From the NCBI GenBank assembly GCA_023426245.1, contig JAFABB010000051.1, positions 1-64,000 of the forward strand: a stretch of 64,000 nucleotides of DNA, read 5' to 3'. The position numbers and the translations under genes are program-made. Of the stretch, positions 7,614 to 17,252 are shown one piece after another; position 1 is the stretch's first letter, and every line of letters starts with the position of its first letter. The DNA comes from Bacillota bacterium. Lineage in GTDB: Bacteria > Bacillota > UBA4882 > UBA8346. Below the pieces are notes generated by a model. That model saw nothing but the letters and a program-made list of their open reading frames with translations. It was not told the DNA's origin and did not search any database.

Positions 7614-8240
7614 ATGTTTGGCTTAACGGTGAGACAACGGATAGCTGCACTGATATTACTCATTTTTCTGGCTGCCGGCGGGTTATTGATGTTTATTAGC
7701 GGCAATAAGGGCCTAACCCAAAAATATGAGGACGATGTCTCGGTTAATTCCATTTACATCGATATCCGCGGAGCGGTGGCCAAACCCGGTTTACTTTGTC
7801 TAAAACCGGGCCTCCGCAAATTTGAAGTCATCAAAAAAGCGGGCGGAGCTCTCCCGGAAGCTGATTTGGAACCGATTAATTTGGCCGAATTCGTTGAGGA
7901 CGGGGAAAAGATTTATATACCCAAGAAAGGCGAATGGCTGGAAGTGGTGGATAAGCGGCGCAGTAAAACCAAATTGAAAACAGTCCAATCTCAGTCCATC
8001 CGTAACGGAAAGCATCAAGGAATATCCTTACCATCCTCGATGAAATGGCCGATTGATGTCAATGGCGCCAGCCCGTCGCAACTTGAAAGTGTCCCGGGCA
8101 TCGGACCTTTTCTGGCGGCTAAAATCGTTGAGTATCGTAATAAAAACGGAAATTTTAAAAGCTATGAAGATCTGGATAAGGTAAACGGGATTGGCGTCAA
8201 GACATTGGAGAAACTTCGCCCGTATTTGGGTGTAAAATGA
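7614..8240 (+). CDS. comEA: ComEA-like competence DNA receptor
   Basis: Encodes 208 residues from the ATG at 7614 (GGAGG six bases upstream). An N-terminal membrane anchor (about 8-30) is followed by a SLBB-type domain (about 42-105, with YIDIRGAVAKPG and KIYIPKKGE). A linker leads to a double helix-hairpin-helix DNA-binding module (about 145-208: VNGASPSQLESVPGIGPFLAAKIVEYR and YEDLDKVNGIG). ComEA binds incoming double-stranded DNA at the outer face of the membrane. Its stop overlaps the comEC start (ATGA), the usual operon order. Confidence 0.93.
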   Translation: MFGLTVRQRIAALILLIFLAAGGLLMFISGNKGLTQKYEDDVSVNSIYIDIRGAVAKPGLLCLKPGLRKFEVIKKAGGALPEADLEPINLAEFVEDGEKIYIPKKGEWLEVVDKRRSKTKLKTVQSQSIRNGKHQGISLPSSMKWPIDVNGASPSQLESVPGIGPFLAAKIVEYRNKNGNFKSYEDLDKVNGIGVKTLEKLRPYLGVK

Positions 8241-10570
8241 CCGGTATCAAAAGTCTTTTGATCTTGGTTTCCGTAATAACCGGGATTTTAGCCGGTTCAT
8301 GGATTCGTGCAAACCCGCTCTGGTGGCTGCTCCTATCTTTGGCTGCGGTAACCGCCCTTTTGATACTTTTTGTTTTGAAGCGGCGGATAGGAGGCTTGTG
8401 GCTACTAACCGTCATCTTTTGTTTGAGCGGGTTTTGGTACAGTATATTTCACCAGCGGTATAATCTCTGGTTCCACATCAGTCAAACTTACCACCAGCAA
8501 AAAGTCAAAGTAACCGGAGTCCAGATACAACGTACTGAAGCCGCCCAACACGGGGTCCGCTTTTTATTGCAGACGGACTGTGATGCCGGAAATGGTCCTC
8601 GCGGCAAAATCATGGTATATTACCGCGGCGCTTTGCCCAAAGACACCTATGGCCGCAAGCTTCAAATTTACGGTAAATTCAAACTCAGTACCATCCCTCG
8701 GGCCAGATTCCCCAATTATCTCGAACAACAGGGCATTACCGGCAATTTATCAGCCGAAAATCCTCCCTTTTTGATAAAAGGCCCAGGGTTACTTCATCCC
8801 TATCTTTGGGCGGAGCGTATCCGGGAAAAGATGATCCGCTCCGGAAAAAATGTTTTATCCCCCGTCAACTCGCGGTTACTCCATGGAATGATCTTTAATG
8901 ATGATTTAAGCTCTGAAGTCAGCGACAGAAAATTGGCAAACGAATTGCGCCGTACCGGTACGATCCATCTGATGTCGGTTTCCGGATTGCATGTGGGATT
9001 TTTGGTTATCGGCCTGACTTGGCTTTTCAGCCTCCTCCGAATTCCGAAAAAGCTTCAAATTATACCCTTGGTCTTGGGGGTTGGCTTTTATATCATGATG
9101 ACCGGCATGGGGCCGCCGGTGTTACGGGCTGGAATCATGATGGTGATTTATGCGGTTGGGAATTTAATCGGCGCCGACACCAAGGATCAAGTCAATCGAT
9201 TGGCGTTAGCGGCCGTGGGGTTGCTATTGTGGAATCCTTACTATCTATTTCAGGTCGGATTTCAGCTTTCTTTTTTGGCAACCTTGGGAGTGGTCTGGCT
9301 TTTTCCGGTGTTGAAAGAATGTTTTCCGGTCCGGGGCCGGTTGGCAAAGCTTCTTTGGGAGGCCGTGCTGGTCTCATTCGGAGCGCAGCTGATGGTAACT
9401 CCGCTGATCGTTCATTATTTCCAACTCATCGCTTGGTGTAGTCCGCTGGCTAATTTGTTATTCTTCCTGCCCTCGGAATTTGTGATCATAGGGGGACTCT
9501 TTGGAGAAGGATTGGCTTTGCTTTTGCCCGGAGTTGCTCATTGGATTCTGGTTGCGGTCGATTGGAACCTGACCGTCATCCGGTGGCTGGCCCATTTTTT
9601 GGCCGGTCAAAGCTGGGCGGCTTCCTGGTCTCCTGATTGGCCCTGGCCCTGGATCATGGCCTACTATTTAGCCTTGGTGTTGTTTCTCGATCTATCCCAA
9701 CCGAATATGTTGACGAAAAAACGGCTGGGGAATGTGTCATGGGTGATCTTAGGTACATTATGCCTGGTTAATTTGATTGTCTGGGCCGGTTTCTTTCAGC
9801 ATGGTCAAAGGGGGTGTCTGGAATTTACAGTCATTGATGTCGGACAAGGAGATGCTTTGTTTATTCGGACACCGGATGGGGTGACCTTGTTGATGGATGG
9901 CGGTGATAAGGGGAAAGGCATTTCCAGGGTAACTCCTTTTTTGCGTTCGGTTGGGGTTACCAAGCTGGATTTGGTGATTGCATCCCATGGACACTCCGAT
10001 CATATCAGCGGCTTAGCCGAAGTGTTGGAGGAGATTCCGGCCGGGAAATTGTTTTTACCTGTCAATACCAACACGATAGAGGTTCAAGAGTTTTTAAAAC
10101 GGATCAGGATGGCCCATGTACCTTCGGAAAAAGTTTTCAGCGGGGAAAAATTCAAATTGGGAGCGGAAGTGACCGGAATGATTTTGAACCTGCCGGGAAT
10201 GGATGATGAAAATGATTGCTCCTTAGTCGTTTTACTGATGTACGGCAAAAACAAGTTGTTATTAACAGGAGATCTGAGTGAACAGGGCGAAACAGTAATG
10301 GCCCGGAAATATCCGGTTATTTTGCGGGCCTCGGTCTTAAAGGTCGGTCATCATGGCAGCAAGTATGCCAGTACCTTGGGCTTTATTTCCCAGGTCAAGC
10401 CGAAGGTAGGAGTTATTTCAGCGGGAGCCGGGAACCGTTTTGGGCATCCGGCGGTCAGCACCCTTCGGCGGTTGCATTCCTTGGGGATTAATCTCTACCG
10501 GACCGACCGGCAGGGTAAAATAACAATCAGATTGTATGGGAAGGTTTTTACGGTTACGACGTATCAATAG
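8237..10570 (+). CDS. comEC: ComEC/Rec2 DNA-uptake channel with metallo-beta-lactamase domain
   Basis: Encodes 777 residues, normal for the family. Order: N-terminal membrane segments and a DUF4131-type region (about 1-190), the Competence transmembrane domain with TGTIHLMSVSGLHVGFL (about 230-500), and a C-terminal metallo-beta-lactamase domain (about 530-765) with DVGQGDALFI, ASHGHSDHISG and KVGHHGSKYA. ComEC forms the channel that carries single-stranded DNA across the membrane; the hydrolase domain may degrade the other strand. Translationally coupled to comEA. Confidence 0.95.
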   Translation: MTGIKSLLILVSVITGILAGSWIRANPLWWLLLSLAAVTALLILFVLKRRIGGLWLLTVIFCLSGFWYSIFHQRYNLWFHISQTYHQQKVKVTGVQIQRTEAAQHGVRFLLQTDCDAGNGPRGKIMVYYRGALPKDTYGRKLQIYGKFKLSTIPRARFPNYLEQQGITGNLSAENPPFLIKGPGLLHPYLWAERIREKMIRSGKNVLSPVNSRLLHGMIFNDDLSSEVSDRKLANELRRTGTIHLMSVSGLHVGFLVIGLTWLFSLLRIPKKLQIIPLVLGVGFYIMMTGMGPPVLRAGIMMVIYAVGNLIGADTKDQVNRLALAAVGLLLWNPYYLFQVGFQLSFLATLGVVWLFPVLKECFPVRGRLAKLLWEAVLVSFGAQLMVTPLIVHYFQLIAWCSPLANLLFFLPSEFVIIGGLFGEGLALLLPGVAHWILVAVDWNLTVIRWLAHFLAGQSWAASWSPDWPWPWIMAYYLALVLFLDLSQPNMLTKKRLGNVSWVILGTLCLVNLIVWAGFFQHGQRGCLEFTVIDVGQGDALFIRTPDGVTLLMDGGDKGKGISRVTPFLRSVGVTKLDLVIASHGHSDHISGLAEVLEEIPAGKLFLPVNTNTIEVQEFLKRIRMAHVPSEKVFSGEKFKLGAEVTGMILNLPGMDDENDCSLVVLLMYGKNKLLLTGDLSEQGETVMARKYPVILRASVLKVGHHGSKYASTLGFISQVKPKVGVISAGAGNRFGHPAVSTLRRLHSLGINLYRTDRQGKITIRLYGKVFTVTTYQ

Positions 10571-10625
10571 CATTACCGTGCTGTTGGTTTCCGGCTTAAT
10601 AAAAAAGAGTAGAAGGTGGCTTTGG

Positions 10626-11621
10626 ATGACGCGGGCGGATTTTGTGAAGCAGGTCACGGAAGGCCGGTTGTTGCCGGTTTATTTGTTTTTGGGAGAAGAG
10701 GGGTTGTTTCATGAAGAATTATTGAAGTCGGTACTCAATAAAATCCTCTCCCCCGAAGATCAACAATTTAATTATATGCGAATAGACGCGGGAGAGACAG
10801 AGTCCGCTGAACTCATACGCAATCTGGAAACTCCCCCTTTTTGGGGAGACGCCCGCCTTATTTATCTGGATAACCTGGAAGACGGGGTATCCGGTATTGA
10901 GGAAGCGGTGTTAAAAGGCATCGGCAATATGGCCGACGGTGTTTATTTTATCGTATCCGCCAAGAAAATGGACGGCCGTAAAAAGGTTCACCAGGAGATT
11001 CAAAAACGCCTTACCGTAGTGGACTGCAATAAACTTTCCAAGGGAGACTTGCCGGTTTGGACCAAACAGCGGGCCGAAAAGATGGGGCTCAAACTGACAT
11101 CGGTGCAAATAGCCAAACTCGGACAACGTTTAGGTCCGGACTTACTGCGAACCCGTACCGAATTGGAAAAGATCAAAATATTTATGGGAGCAAGCACTCA
11201 TCTGGCCGATGAGGATCTGGACCGGCTTGTTCCGGAAACTCCTGAACCGGATATCTTTGGTTTGATCGACGCGGTCGCCGAGCGAAATCCCCGGCTGGGG
11301 CTGCCGCGTTTGGAAGATTTATTAAATGCCGGGGAGAACGAGATTAAAATTTTGGCGACCCTCTCCCGCCAGTTCCGGAATATAACGGCTGCTTACGAGG
11401 GGAGAAACCAGGGGTTGAATGCCAAGATGCTTGCCGCGATGCTGGGGATTAACCCCTATGTGGCGGAGAAAAGCTTTGCCCAATCCGGACGGTTTACTCT
11501 GAAGGAGCTCGCTAAAATTATGGAAAGACTGCTTTTGGCCGATTTTCGCATGAAAACCGGTCAGAGGGAACCGCGGCTGGAATTGGAACTGACCGTGGTG
11601 GAAATTTGTATGGGCCGATGA
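10626..11621 (+). CDS. holA: DNA polymerase III delta subunit
   Basis: Encodes 331 residues from the ATG at 10626 (AGAAGG upstream; the in-frame ATG at 10536 lies inside comEC). Motifs fit HolA: LLPVYLFLGEEGLFHEELL at the N-terminus, the beta-clamp-binding region near TPPFWGDARLIYL, and the helical C-terminal domain (PDIFGLIDAVAERNPRLGL, LATLSRQFRNI). HolA loads the sliding clamp. The comEA-comEC-holA order is common in Bacillota; the ribosomal protein S20 gene that often follows is not seen here. Confidence 0.93.
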   Translation: MTRADFVKQVTEGRLLPVYLFLGEEGLFHEELLKSVLNKILSPEDQQFNYMRIDAGETESAELIRNLETPPFWGDARLIYLDNLEDGVSGIEEAVLKGIGNMADGVYFIVSAKKMDGRKKVHQEIQKRLTVVDCNKLSKGDLPVWTKQRAEKMGLKLTSVQIAKLGQRLGPDLLRTRTELEKIKIFMGASTHLADEDLDRLVPETPEPDIFGLIDAVAERNPRLGLPRLEDLLNAGENEIKILATLSRQFRNITAAYEGRNQGLNAKMLAAMLGINPYVAEKSFAQSGRFTLKELAKIMERLLLADFRMKTGQREPRLELELTVVEICMGR

Positions 11622-12084
11622 TGGAGAAGTTTTAATTTTTTGTAAAATCGGTTCTTTGGGAGAACCAAAGAGCCGAGGGAATGCAAAATAATGTAAAGGA
11701 GTTCCACGGCAATGCGGACAAATTAGTCCTTCTTTGAAGCCTATAAATTGGTAACTCACCGTTTTCCCCTCTCACTTTTTCTGGTAAGCAGTTTGTATCG
11801 CCAACCCATGGCGCGAGCAACCTTTCCTGAGAACATGGCCCCCAATAATAATAATAACCATTTAAAAATCCCAAAATAATAATAATCGTTTAAAATCCCT
11901 TTATATATCAAGAAAAGTTTTTTTTAATTATTTTATGTCTAAATTTATCTTTAGAAATTCCGAAAACTAAAAGGTAAAGTTGACGTAATTTATAATTCAA
12001 TGATTGATTTGTGCAAAAAGTAGGTTTTAATGATTAAACAATAATAAAATTAAAATATTTAGAAAATAACTGGAGGTTCCCAAA
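11622..12084. other. 463-bp intergenic region with an 11-bp hairpin
   Basis: A stem-loop at 11649-11675 (CGGTTCTTTGG / CCAAAGAGCCG, one G-U pair, 5-nt loop) follows holA but lacks a T tract downstream. From 11870 the DNA is strongly AT-rich. I see no convincing gene or riboswitch. The ribosome site GGAGG at 12072 serves the chemoreceptor. Confidence 0.5.
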
Positions 12085-13782
12085 TTGAAATTTCAAGCGC
12101 TAAAAAAGCTCGTACAGGATGTTTTAAATTTTGTAATGACTCCGCTACGAAATTTATTGTCGAAAATGAAAGTATTCCATCAAATTTTACTGATTATTGC
12201 AGTGATGGTCTTTTTTCTATCGCTAGAAGGGTATCTGGGGTTAAGAATGATTGGACAAATGCGGGATATAACCCATAACGTATTCCAGGCAAGCCTAACC
12301 GGGTACCAGAGTATCATCGGTGCGAATCAAGATGTCGATCAAATCCGTCAACAACTTGCCGATAATTTGATAAGTCATCAAACTTTCATTATAACTGCCA
12401 ACAATATCGAAACAGTGGCGAATGATTATTCGAAATTCCTAAATGAAGTTACACAAATCAAAACTTCGCTCGATACGATAAAGGGATATTCGGGCCAAGT
12501 CTTGTCAACGGATAATTACATGGATATTAGCCGTTCCTTGCACATGATTATCATGAGTTTAAATTCAATTCAAGCACAAGTATCGACCAACGCGATCCAG
12601 TCGATGAATAGCGGGAATGCCTTTTTTCGTGATTCCCAGTTCAGCACCACATTGATTTTAATCATTAGTATCTTGATCTCCATTACTATCGGATTACTGG
12701 CTGCAGCTATGATTTCCGGACCTTTGAAAGAGATGGCGGTCAAGGCCAGGGCCTTAGCTACAGGTGATTTGACTCAAACTTTAAACACCAAAGGTTCGCA
12801 GGAAATCAATCAGGTGGTAGAAGGATTTAACCAAGCCTTAGTCAGTTTACGCCGGCTGGTCGGTGACATTAATGAGCATGCCCAAATGCTTTCTTTGGCC
12901 AGTAATGAACTCCGGGATGCTTCAATGAATTCCGGCCGGGCTGCCGGAGAGGTGGCTGTAGTGATCGAGGAGTTGACGAAAGCTTCTTCCGAACAGGCTG
13001 GTCAAGTCGAGCAAACGGCTCATACCATTAATGAACTGGGCGAATTGGTAAGAACCGTGTCCGGTGATACCACCCATATGGCTTCGATGTCGGAGAAAAT
13101 AGCCTCCTCAGCCAATATTGGTCAGAAAGTGACCAGTGACGTAGCCTCGGAAATGAACAATCTCTATGAAACCACCCAAAAGATTAATGAAGTGATGAAT
13201 GAAATGAATCAGGCTTCCGCCGAAATCAATGAGGTTGCTTCGCTGATTGGAAGTGTTGCAGAGCAAACGGCATTATTAGCTTTAAATGCTGCGATTGAAG
13301 CGGCCCGCGCCGGAGAACATGGGAAAGGCTTCAGCGTTGTTGCTACTGAGACCGGAAAATTGGCCGATCAATCCAAACAGGCTTCCCAAAAAATTAGTAA
13401 TTTAGTGAAGCAAATGATTGAACGGAGTGAAAATGCAACGGTGGTTATCAAACAAGGGATTGAGAAAGCACAGGAAAGCCGAACGCTAACCACTCAAGCG
13501 ACCAGTACTTTTGGATCGATTTTTAAGGAACTTGGCGAGGTCCTGAACGAAATCAATAAAGTAGCCGGATCGGCGCGACAAATGGCGGAGCGAAACGAAG
13601 CCATGATTGGCGCTGTGACACACCTGGCTTCAATCAGTGAAGAAGGTCTGGCAAGTACCGAGGAAGTCGCTGCTTCGGTGGAAGAACAGAGTGCCGGTGC
13701 TGAAGAGGTCGCCTCATTGGCTGAAAATCTCGCGTCTTTGGCAGATAACTTAAAGCAATCGACAACGACGTTTCGAATTTGA
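12085..13782 (+). CDS. methyl-accepting chemotaxis protein
   Basis: Encodes 565 residues from a TTG start (GGAGG eight bases upstream). TM1 is at about 32-50, a helical periplasmic domain of about 135 residues (four-helix-bundle type) follows, then TM2 (about 188-210), HAMP (about 211-262) and the cytoplasmic signalling domain to the end. The hairpin tip reads EQTALLALNAAIEAARAGE, with Ala where most receptors have Asn (QTNLL). It lies 18 bp upstream of a YesM-like kinase and a sugar transporter, so it may steer the cell toward the same substrate. Confidence 0.93.
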   Translation: MKFQALKKLVQDVLNFVMTPLRNLLSKMKVFHQILLIIAVMVFFLSLEGYLGLRMIGQMRDITHNVFQASLTGYQSIIGANQDVDQIRQQLADNLISHQTFIITANNIETVANDYSKFLNEVTQIKTSLDTIKGYSGQVLSTDNYMDISRSLHMIIMSLNSIQAQVSTNAIQSMNSGNAFFRDSQFSTTLILIISILISITIGLLAAAMISGPLKEMAVKARALATGDLTQTLNTKGSQEINQVVEGFNQALVSLRRLVGDINEHAQMLSLASNELRDASMNSGRAAGEVAVVIEELTKASSEQAGQVEQTAHTINELGELVRTVSGDTTHMASMSEKIASSANIGQKVTSDVASEMNNLYETTQKINEVMNEMNQASAEINEVASLIGSVAEQTALLALNAAIEAARAGEHGKGFSVVATETGKLADQSKQASQKISNLVKQMIERSENATVVIKQGIEKAQESRTLTTQATSTFGSIFKELGEVLNEINKVAGSARQMAERNEAMIGAVTHLASISEEGLASTEEVAASVEEQSAGAEEVASLAENLASLADNLKQSTTTFRI

Positions 13783-13800
13783 TTTTCCTGAGGTAATTCA

Positions 13801-15621
13801 TTGAAGAGCCTGTTTATTCAGAAAAGCAGTATCCAACACCGCTTAATCATCTCCTATTTTCTTTTAATCGGGATGATTGTCGGCATCATCGGAATCACCC
13901 TTTATAAAGGATCGGAACTGATTATTGAGCAACAGGTTGGTCAATCCAGGTTGGAAGTGTTGGAACAGGTTGGGCGCAATTTAAATGTGATCATTGATGA
14001 AATTACTTCTGCCTCCAATCTTTTGTATTTTAACGATGATCTTAACACCATTATCCGGAGGTCGCCCTCCGGGGATCCTTACCAGCGGCTGACCGAAGCA
14101 AGCCGGGTTTTGGAGATCTTTTCACAAAACACCTATTCCTTCGATACCTTGGATTATTATACGGTACTCTATTCCTTTAAAGGCAAAGCATACACTTCTT
14201 GGATTAACGACCTTTATAATTTTAGCAGTATCAGCAAACATCCTTGGTTTTCTAAGATTAGCCGGAAAAACGGCAAAATTTTATGGGTCAGCACATTTAA
14301 TGATCGGCTGGGTTATGGTGAGGATAAAAATGTTTTTTCAGCAGCCCGGTTAATGAAAGATTATTATAGTGATAAACCTTTAGGTATATTGTTATTGAAT
14401 GTCGATGAGAAAGTGATCCGGAATATCTATCAAAGCGCGTTAGGGGAAGGGCATCATATCTATGTAGTGGATCAAAGGGGAAAGATTGTTTCTGACTCTA
14501 ACCCGGTTAGACTCGGCAGGAATATTAGCGGAGAAGGAAATTGGCGGCGTATTAAAAAAGAGCGGTTTTCCGGCAATTTTACCGAAATAAGAGGAAAACG
14601 TAAATTACTCTATAGTTATTTACCGATCCCTAAAACAGGATGGTTTTTGGTGGAAGAAGTTTCCGTGGATCGCTTGTTAGTTCCTGTGAAACAGAAAATG
14701 AAATATTTAATTCTAGGGTTGTTGATCTTTTGCCTGATGTTTGGGTTTGTCTTTTCTTACGTCCAGGCACGGCGGATTAGCCTGCCGATCCGGCAATTAC
14801 ATTATGCCATGCAGGAGATTGAAGGCGGAAACTTACGGGTTGTATCCGAAGTTCACGGTTCGGATGAAATTGGAGACTTGAGTGAAGGTTTTAATCAAAT
14901 GGTGGATCAGATTCAACACCTGTTAAAGGATCTTCAAGAACAGAGCCGCTTAAAGCGCCAACTTGAGTTGGAGTTCCTGCAAGCAGAGATTAATCCCCAT
15001 TTTTTATATAACACCTTGACTTCCATTCGTTTCATGGTCGAAATGGGAGAAAACAAGGGAGCCCAAGCCATGTTGCTGGCTTTGGGGCGTTTGTTACAGA
15101 GAACCATTGGCAATAGTGATGAATTCATTACGCTTCGGGAAGAATTAGCAATTTTAAAAGACTATGTTTTAATCCAGCAAGTGCGTTATCCGGATAAATT
15201 TGAGGTCGAGTTAGCATTTCCCGAAGAATTACTTGAATTTCAGATTCCCAAATTGATTTTGCAACCGATGGTTGAAAATGCGATTTTTCATGGAATAGAA
15301 CCGAAGCTTGATAAAGGCCGGATTGTAATCACCGGTCAGTGGCAAGAGAATGATTTATTGATAGAAGTCAGTGATAATGGGGTTGGGATGACGGAAGAAC
15401 AACTTAGTTTATTATGGCAAATGGGAAACCCGTCAGAGCGGACATTTAGTAAAATTGGGGTTGTGAATGTACATCAACGGCTGGTTCTCAACTTTGGCCC
15501 GGGGTATGGGTTAAAAATCGGCAGCGTGGTGAACCAGGGAACTACAGCATGGTTGCGTTTACCTGCGGTGGACATTTCCCCAAAGGATGGTGGCTCTTTT
15601 GAAAATCATGATTGTGGATGA
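13801..15621 (+). CDS. YesM-like sensor histidine kinase
   Basis: Encodes 606 residues from a TTG (GAGGT upstream). TM1 is at about 13-33, an extracellular Cache-like sensor at about 35-298, TM2 at about 300-320, then HAMP (about 321-375). The HisKA_7TM-less internal kinase region follows, with the phospho-acceptor His near residue 400 in AEINPHFLYNTL, then the ATPase domain (QPMVENAIFHGI, DNGVGM). YesM kinases typically sense carbohydrates, often through a binding protein. Its 3' end overlaps the regulator gene by about 23-35 bp. Confidence 0.93.
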   Translation: MKSLFIQKSSIQHRLIISYFLLIGMIVGIIGITLYKGSELIIEQQVGQSRLEVLEQVGRNLNVIIDEITSASNLLYFNDDLNTIIRRSPSGDPYQRLTEASRVLEIFSQNTYSFDTLDYYTVLYSFKGKAYTSWINDLYNFSSISKHPWFSKISRKNGKILWVSTFNDRLGYGEDKNVFSAARLMKDYYSDKPLGILLLNVDEKVIRNIYQSALGEGHHIYVVDQRGKIVSDSNPVRLGRNISGEGNWRRIKKERFSGNFTEIRGKRKLLYSYLPIPKTGWFLVEEVSVDRLLVPVKQKMKYLILGLLIFCLMFGFVFSYVQARRISLPIRQLHYAMQEIEGGNLRVVSEVHGSDEIGDLSEGFNQMVDQIQHLLKDLQEQSRLKRQLELEFLQAEINPHFLYNTLTSIRFMVEMGENKGAQAMLLALGRLLQRTIGNSDEFITLREELAILKDYVLIQQVRYPDKFEVELAFPEELLEFQIPKLILQPMVENAIFHGIEPKLDKGRIVITGQWQENDLLIEVSDNGVGMTEEQLSLLWQMGNPSERTFSKIGVVNVHQRLVLNFGPGYGLKIGSVVNQGTTAWLRLPAVDISPKDGGSFENHDCG

Positions 15622-17113
15622 TGAGAAACCGATTCGTCAGTGGTTTCGATTTTGCATTGAAAAAAACTCCGGGGATTACCATATCGTCGGTGAAGCTTCG
15701 AATGGCTTGGAAGCCCTGAACGTTTTCGAAGAATCTCAGCCCGATCTGGTGATAACCGATATTAAAATGCCGGTCATGGATGGTTTTGAATTCATCAAGC
15801 GATTGAAGGCCAGAGCCCCGGAAACGGATATTGTCATTTTAACTTGTTATACTGAATTCAATTTGGCTCGCGAGGCGATTAAGCTTGGAGCCTTGGATTA
15901 TATTCCTAAAGTTGAAGTCCAGGATCAAGATATCCTGGAGTTGTTGGAACGGTTGGAACAAAAACGCCGGGAACAAAACAGCAAAAAAAATGGCCGAAAG
16001 GACATTTTTTTGCTGTTGGATTCCCTCAAAGACGGGATGAGTCAAGAAGAAATCAATGATAAATTACTGCAAGCCGGCATGGATCTGACTAACCGGACTT
16101 ATGCGGTATTTGCTGTTAGTTTGGGTCAAAAGTTAGTCGAATTGGACGATGCATTCATCAAGCAAACCACCACCGGAGATTTTCTCCGGATTAAAAGCGG
16201 GATCAATCAATGGTGGCTACTGGGAATCATCAATCAAAATTTAGCGACTTGGGAGAAAAACCAATACATAGAAAAGCTTCAAGAAAGATTAGGTTGTGCT
16301 GTTGGAATGAGCCAGTCCTATACTAACCTGGATAATCTGCCCAAGGCTTTCAAAGAAGCTTTTCGTGCCATGGAGCTTTGTTTTTTTCATGGTCCAAGTA
16401 GGTTAGTGAAGGACAATATGCAGTCAAAGGGGGTTGGGAACGAGTTTCAGGACAAAATTGCTGAATTGCAGAAAAGTTTATTGCAACAGGTGAATCAGGG
16501 AAATGGTACCGAGATCCTCAATTGTATCGCTACCATTTTGGAATATTTACAAAATGGCTCCGAGGAAGATCTCCGGTATCTGCGTCAAGTTTGCAGTGAA
16601 GTTTTAGCGATGTTGTCAGCAAAAGTGCGTTCGGCAGGGAACGGTCGTCAGATTACCGAGATGGGTTTGGAAAATCTGATGGAAAAGGGCTTTTTTGAAG
16701 ATCTTCAACAGGGAGTGCTCGAAACTTCTGAAAAACTGGTTAACCTGATGGTTATCCCGGAAAATAATTATTCAGCCGTTGTCAAAGACACCTTGCGCTA
16801 CATCAAGGAACATTGTTGTGAAGGGATTTCACTTCATGAAGTTGCTTCAAATGTTCACGTCAATCCTAATTATTTATGTCAGCTTTTTAAAAATGAAACC
16901 GGGGAAAATTTTAGCTTCTACCTCACGGAACTGAGGTTGGAAAAAGCCAAAGAATTATTGAGTTCGTCTGATTTAAAATTGTACGAGATCGCCGAACAAG
17001 TGGGATATCCCAATATGAGCTATTTTTCCCGTATTTTTAAGAAGTTTACCGGTAAGACACCGGTTGATTACCGGAATAGTTTCCGGCAGCTGAATATAAG
17101 TAAAAAAATCTGA
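15599..17113 (+). CDS. YesN-like response regulator with AraC DNA-binding domain
   Basis: Encodes 504 residues from the TTG at 15599 (GGATGG upstream); an in-frame GTG at 15587 is also possible. The N-terminal receiver domain has DDE near the start and phospho-acceptor Asp in ITDIKMP (residue 54). The middle is a linker region of about 270 residues. The C-terminus is a double helix-turn-helix AraC domain (about 405-500: ISLHEVASNVHVNPNYLCQLFK, and YEIAEQVGYPNMSYFSRIFKKFTGKTP). It overlaps the kinase gene and precedes the transporter, its probable target. Confidence 0.93.
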   Translation: MKIMIVDDEKPIRQWFRFCIEKNSGDYHIVGEASNGLEALNVFEESQPDLVITDIKMPVMDGFEFIKRLKARAPETDIVILTCYTEFNLAREAIKLGALDYIPKVEVQDQDILELLERLEQKRREQNSKKNGRKDIFLLLDSLKDGMSQEEINDKLLQAGMDLTNRTYAVFAVSLGQKLVELDDAFIKQTTTGDFLRIKSGINQWWLLGIINQNLATWEKNQYIEKLQERLGCAVGMSQSYTNLDNLPKAFKEAFRAMELCFFHGPSRLVKDNMQSKGVGNEFQDKIAELQKSLLQQVNQGNGTEILNCIATILEYLQNGSEEDLRYLRQVCSEVLAMLSAKVRSAGNGRQITEMGLENLMEKGFFEDLQQGVLETSEKLVNLMVIPENNYSAVVKDTLRYIKEHCCEGISLHEVASNVHVNPNYLCQLFKNETGENFSFYLTELRLEKAKELLSSSDLKLYEIAEQVGYPNMSYFSRIFKKFTGKTPVDYRNSFRQLNISKKI

Positions 17114-17195
17114 AGTTTTGAATACTCCGGTAGGGTTTTAAAAGAAGATCTGAAAAAAAGTAAAAAAGACATTATTATTGTTAATTCTATTTTGG

Positions 17196-17213
17196 TTTTT
17201 TTTTTTTTATAAT
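17196..17213 (+). promoter_or_regulatory. T13 tract abutting a TATAAT box
   Basis: A run of 13 T (17196-17208) runs straight into TATAAT (17208-17213), about 40 bp before the binding-protein start. No good -35 is seen. It may be a regulator-dependent promoter, fitting YesN control. Confidence 0.4.
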
Positions 17214-17252
17214 GAAGACAATTGAAATTTCGATCAAGGGAGGCTTATTTTA

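Noticed and set aside
11690..11870. Possible c-di-GMP or other riboswitch before the chemoreceptor gene
   Set aside because: None of the conserved core blocks of known classes could be found by eye on either strand.
11632..11874. Minus-strand frames with a CPHC-type motif (FKEGLICPHCRG), possibly a transposase zinc-ribbon remnant
   Set aside because: Only a short stretch, with a stop just upstream in that frame and no further transposase homology visible.
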